Positions 6,233-8,508 of a DNA stretch of 8,508 nt are shown piece after piece. Numbering within the stretch: position 1 is the stretch's first letter; each line of letters opens with the position of its first letter. Position numbers and translations under genes: made by a program. The DNA is from Gammaproteobacteria bacterium (lineage in GTDB: Bacteria; Pseudomonadota; Gammaproteobacteria; UBA12402), in contig JANQHY010000048.1 of assembly GCA_028282395.1 (NCBI GenBank), positions 1-8,508 on the forward strand. Reading direction: 5' to 3'. The notes below the pieces were generated by a model. The model was not told where the DNA came from. It saw only the letters and a list, made by a program, of their open reading frames with translations, and made no database searches.

Positions 6233-7219
6233 TTAAGAGTCTACAGAAGAGTCTGGTACTTGATGTATTGCTTGAGCTATCTCTTCCGCGGGATTAACGC
6301 CATCATCCATAACTGCTCTGCAAATGAAGAAATTATGGGTTTGGCCATCACAAACTATTCGTTTCACTGAAACTCCCGCATCTTTTAGCCGTTCAGCATA
6401 GAATTCAGCTGTTCCTCGTAAACGATCATATTCCGGCATAATAATAGTTGTAGGAGGTAAATCAGATAGGTCTGGTTCAAAAACTGGAGAAATATGGGGT
6501 GCTTTAGGTGATTCTGTTCCTATGTAGAGCGTAGTAAAGTACTCTAACGCCTCTGTTGTCTGCATCTGATCTTGTTCTTGATAGCTTAGGAAAGGATTAT
6601 CTTTATGTATAGAGAATGATAAGTCCAGCCATGGGCTCATTAAAATTTGTTGTTTAAAATTAATGATAGAATCAAGACGAGAGCGATTAACAATACCAGC
6701 GACTAAATTGGCGCCGGAGCTATAACCAACGATGGTAATCTTACTTGAATTAAGATCCAGTTCTTCTGAGTGCTCAAATAAATAGTTAACTGCCTCGTAA
6801 CAAATTTCTGTTACTTGTTTCGCTTTAAATTCAGGTGCTAACGGGTAATCAATAGCAATAACTTTACAGTTTGCCTGATTGGCCATTGTTGCGATTCCAG
6901 GCATGTGTGCATTCAACAAATTAGTAACAAATCCACCACCATGGAAAAATATTGCTGTATCATCCTCTTTTTTTCTAAAAGAGTTTGGTGTATACGTGAT
7001 GACAGGAACGTTAAGATCATTTTTCAGTGGCAACTGTGAAGGGGTAAAGTCCTGGGGAGCTACACCATCAGGTAACGGGCCAGCATACTCGGCAAAAGCC
7101 GTTGCACAGCCCGAGCGTAATTCATCAATGGGTATATTTTCTATTGGAGGAGGAGGTGCAGCCTCCATATCCCGCTGTAATTTCTCAAAGAAGGCGATAG
7201 TATTTTTTCCTAATCCCAT
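6233..7219 (-). CDS. Alpha/beta hydrolase, HSL-family (family IV) esterase/lipase
   Basis: This is a probable cytoplasmic carboxylesterase acting on short to medium acyl esters. The 328-residue length and motif order fit the hormone-sensitive-lipase-like family. The oxyanion-hole motif HGGG is at 93-96 (FFHGGGF), followed by DYPLAPE at 124-130 and the nucleophile elbow GYSSG at 165-169 with Ser167. The catalytic acid is probably Asp265 in PEYDRLRGT, matching the family's D-P-L-R-D pattern with Arg in place of Pro. The catalytic His is His295 in THNFF, where many members have HGF. The first 60 residues form a cap with a proline run (PPPP at 22-25). There is no signal peptide. The ATG has AGAGG six bases upstream. 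The gene is convergent with the unknown gene (41-nt gap, no clear terminator) and divergent from the MFS gene. Substrate and pathway are not evident. Confidence 0.9.
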   Translation of the reverse strand: MGLGKNTIAFFEKLQRDMEAAPPPPIENIPIDELRSGCATAFAEYAGPLPDGVAPQDFTPSQLPLKNDLNVPVITYTPNSFRKKEDDTAIFFHGGGFVTNLLNAHMPGIATMANQANCKVIAIDYPLAPEFKAKQVTEICYEAVNYLFEHSEELDLNSSKITIVGYSSGANLVAGIVNRSRLDSIINFKQQILMSPWLDLSFSIHKDNPFLSYQEQDQMQTTEALEYFTTLYIGTESPKAPHISPVFEPDLSDLPPTTIIMPEYDRLRGTAEFYAERLKDAGVSVKRIVCDGQTHNFFICRAVMDDGVNPAEEIAQAIHQVPDSSVDS

Positions 7220-7427
7220 GGGTAACCTCTTAATTTAATGCAATATTTGGCGCTTATCAATTACAATTTTAGAAGACTAGCATGCTTTTCTCTATAATAC
7301 TATCAAGCCGCCAAATGACGAGAGTTACCTGCTAAGAATAGTAGTCAGAGGAGGTCTCATTTGACATAAGACAAGAGCTATCACACACTATTTGTCAATA
7401 TTACACTATAAGGAAAATAGAGACTTA
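7220..7427. promoter_or_regulatory. Divergent promoter region between the hydrolase and MFS genes
   Basis: This 208-nt region must start both flanking genes, but neither promoter is clear. A perfect TATAAT (7293-7298) and a perfect TTGACA (7361-7366) are on the plus strand, each without a good partner at normal spacing. An 8-bp inverted repeat, ATTTGGCG at 7245-7252 and CGCCAAAT at 7309-7316, flanks the centre and could be operator half-sites. AGGAGGT at 7349-7355 is a full Shine-Dalgarno match followed five bases later by TTG-ACA-TAA, so it serves no sizeable gene. Confidence 0.4.
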
Positions 7428-8411
7428 ATGAAAAATACGCATTATCAAAATACTGTTTCATTATTCATTGCGCAACTTTTTGGCATGATGGCGACAATCA
7501 TTTGTGTTTTTGTTGGTTCACTCTCTGGCATTCATTTAGCACCAACCAAAGTGTTAACTACTTTGCCTGTGGCGACACTGGTGATCGGTGCTGCCTTGGC
7601 TGCCTATCCATCCGCTTCATTTATGAACTGGGTTGGTCGCAAACGCGGCAATATGCTTGCCTGTTCTCTAGCATTGATTGGCGCTATTGTTTGTGTGGTT
7701 GCTTTATATTTTAGCGCTTTCTATTGGTTTAGTTTTGGTATGCTATTAGTTGGTATCAATAATGCTTTTATTCAGCAGTATCGTTTTGCAGTGATTGAAA
7801 CGCTGCCGGTAAAAATGCACAGTTTTGGGGTTTCAGTGTTGCTATTCGCTAATGCGTTTAGTGCTTTTTTCGGCACTGAGATAGCGACGCGAGCAAAATT
7901 TATTACGAATGAGATCTACATGGGATCAATGATGGGCGCTTGTTTGGTGCTATTGTTGGCGCTTATAGGATTGATGCTCTATCGCACAGCGCTTGAGAAT
8001 AGTTATCCACAGAATCAACCTCAAACCCATCTTGCGCATGACAAACCGATTACTGCTAATTTGATTCCAGCGATAACCGTTGCATGTTTATCGTATTTTA
8101 TGATGGCTTGGAGAATGGTTGCTATGCCAATCTCCATGCATAAAGTCCACGCTTTTTCAGTTGCCCAAGCGGGGTTTGTGATGCAAAGCCATCTAATGGC
8201 AATGTATTTACCTTCACTGGTCACCGGGCTAATTGCAAAGAAAATTGGCAATATTAGCGTGATTTTCATTGGGTTTGTATTTTTGCTATTCTCTCTTATT
8301 GTAAATTTAACCGGCATAACGCTGATGCATTATTGGTTGGGGCTGGTTCTACTCGGTATTGGTTGGAATTTCACTTTCATTTGCGGTACCACTATTTTTA
8401 CCAAAAGCTAG
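7428..8411 (+). pseudogene. MFS transporter truncated at its 3' end by an IS30-family element
   Basis: This was a 12-helix major facilitator protein of the inner membrane; about 327 residues remain. I start it at the ATG at 7428-7430, preceded by AAGGAAA; an in-frame TTG at 7392 has no ribosome site. Hydrophobic segments begin at once (SLFIAQLFGMMATIICVFVG, residues 11-30). A motif-A-like loop FMNWVGRKRG lies at 65-74, and a long polar loop before the second half carries NQPQTHLAHDKP. The reading frame is intact up to LGIGWNFTFICGTTIFTKS, then meets TAG at 8409-8411, exactly where IS30-type end sequence begins. MFS proteins of this kind usually have about 400 residues, so the last helices are missing and the protein is probably inactive. 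The substrate is unknown. Truncation by insertion is inferred from the junction; the other part should lie on the far side of the element. Confidence 0.82.
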
Positions 8412-8508
8412 GCGAATTCAAGTTGTAAGTGCAACCACCTATTTTAGATTATGCCACATTTCTGCTGGTGTTAAATAGCCCAAGGTTTTTCTTGGTCGAT
8501 TATTTAAC
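8412..8508 (-). mobile_element. IS30-family insertion sequence, right end (cut by the window edge)
   Basis: The transposase C-terminus is followed, outside its stop codon, by a short non-coding end. Read on the minus strand, this end has GGTGGTTGCACTTACAACTT and then GAATTCGCC, which resembles the terminal sequences of IS30-group elements. The exact boundary cannot be fixed without the other end; it probably lies within a few bases of 8410, next to the broken MFS frame. Confidence 0.72.
8439..8508 (-). CDS. IS30-family transposase, C-terminal fragment (partial)
   Basis: Only the last 22 residues and the TAG stop (8439-8441) are inside the window; the gene continues beyond the right edge. The peptide reads NNRPRKTLGYLTPAEMWHNLK after one leucine. 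The N-N/D-R-P-R-K-x-L-G-Y-x-T-P-x-E block is the hallmark end of the DDE catalytic region in IS30 transposases, enzymes that cut and join the ends of their own element. Whether the rest of the transposase is intact cannot be judged here. Confidence 0.85.
   Translation of the reverse strand, partial: LNNRPRKTLGYLTPAEMWHNLK

Noticed and set aside
7392..7427. TTG start that would lengthen the MFS protein by 12 residues
   Set aside because: No ribosome site precedes it, while the ATG at 7428 has AAGGAAA upstream and begins just ahead of the first membrane helix.
1..8508. CRISPR array, tRNA, rRNA or a known defence cluster
   Set aside because: No regularly spaced direct repeats, cloverleaf-like sequence or defence protein motifs were seen on either strand.

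Overview
The window looks like chromosomal DNA of a gammaproteobacterium. SdhB is of the enterobacterial type, with cluster cysteines at or near the E. coli positions, and two TyrP-like aromatic amino acid permeases lie in tandem. Such permease sets, together with an AT-leaning genome and IS30-type elements, fit an amino-acid-dependent host-associated lineage such as the Legionellales (Legionella/Coxiella/Rickettsiella-like). That placement is inference; no rRNA or other phylogenetic marker is present.

Left block, minus strand (about 74-5212): five genes are read in the order sdhB, TyrP-like permease 1, TyrP-like permease 2, acyl-CoA thioesterase, DHA2-type MFS drug exporter. The gaps are 60, 3, 20 and 64 nt, so the run may be wholly or partly an operon, and the two permeases are almost certainly translationally coupled. 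sdhB stands without sdhA, sdhC or sdhD immediately upstream, which is unusual. Two hairpins sharing the GTGGCA/TGCCAC arm sit between sdhB and the first permease, and the sdhB stop codon forms the loop of one of them.

Middle (5213-5639): a 427-nt gap with no convincing gene. It holds a DnaA-box-like cluster with a perfect inverted repeat, a 12-bp palindrome and a near-consensus sigma-70 promoter that drives the rightward gene at 5640. That gene encodes an unrecognised 183-aa soluble protein with polar tails. An 8-bp inverted repeat brackets its -10 box, with one arm in the promoter spacer and the other over its ribosome binding site.

Right block (6233-8508): an HSL-family (family IV) alpha/beta hydrolase on the minus strand is divergent from an MFS transporter on the plus strand. 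The transporter stops early at the edge of an IS30-family element. The last 22 residues of that element's transposase run off the right end of the window on the minus strand. Gene content here (unknown protein, esterase, broken transporter, IS) looks more accessory than the left block.

No RNA gene, CRISPR array or clear defence or secretion system is visible. The most notable items are the orphan sdhB with its stop codon in a hairpin loop, the unknown gene with its symmetric promoter elements, and the IS30-truncated transporter.
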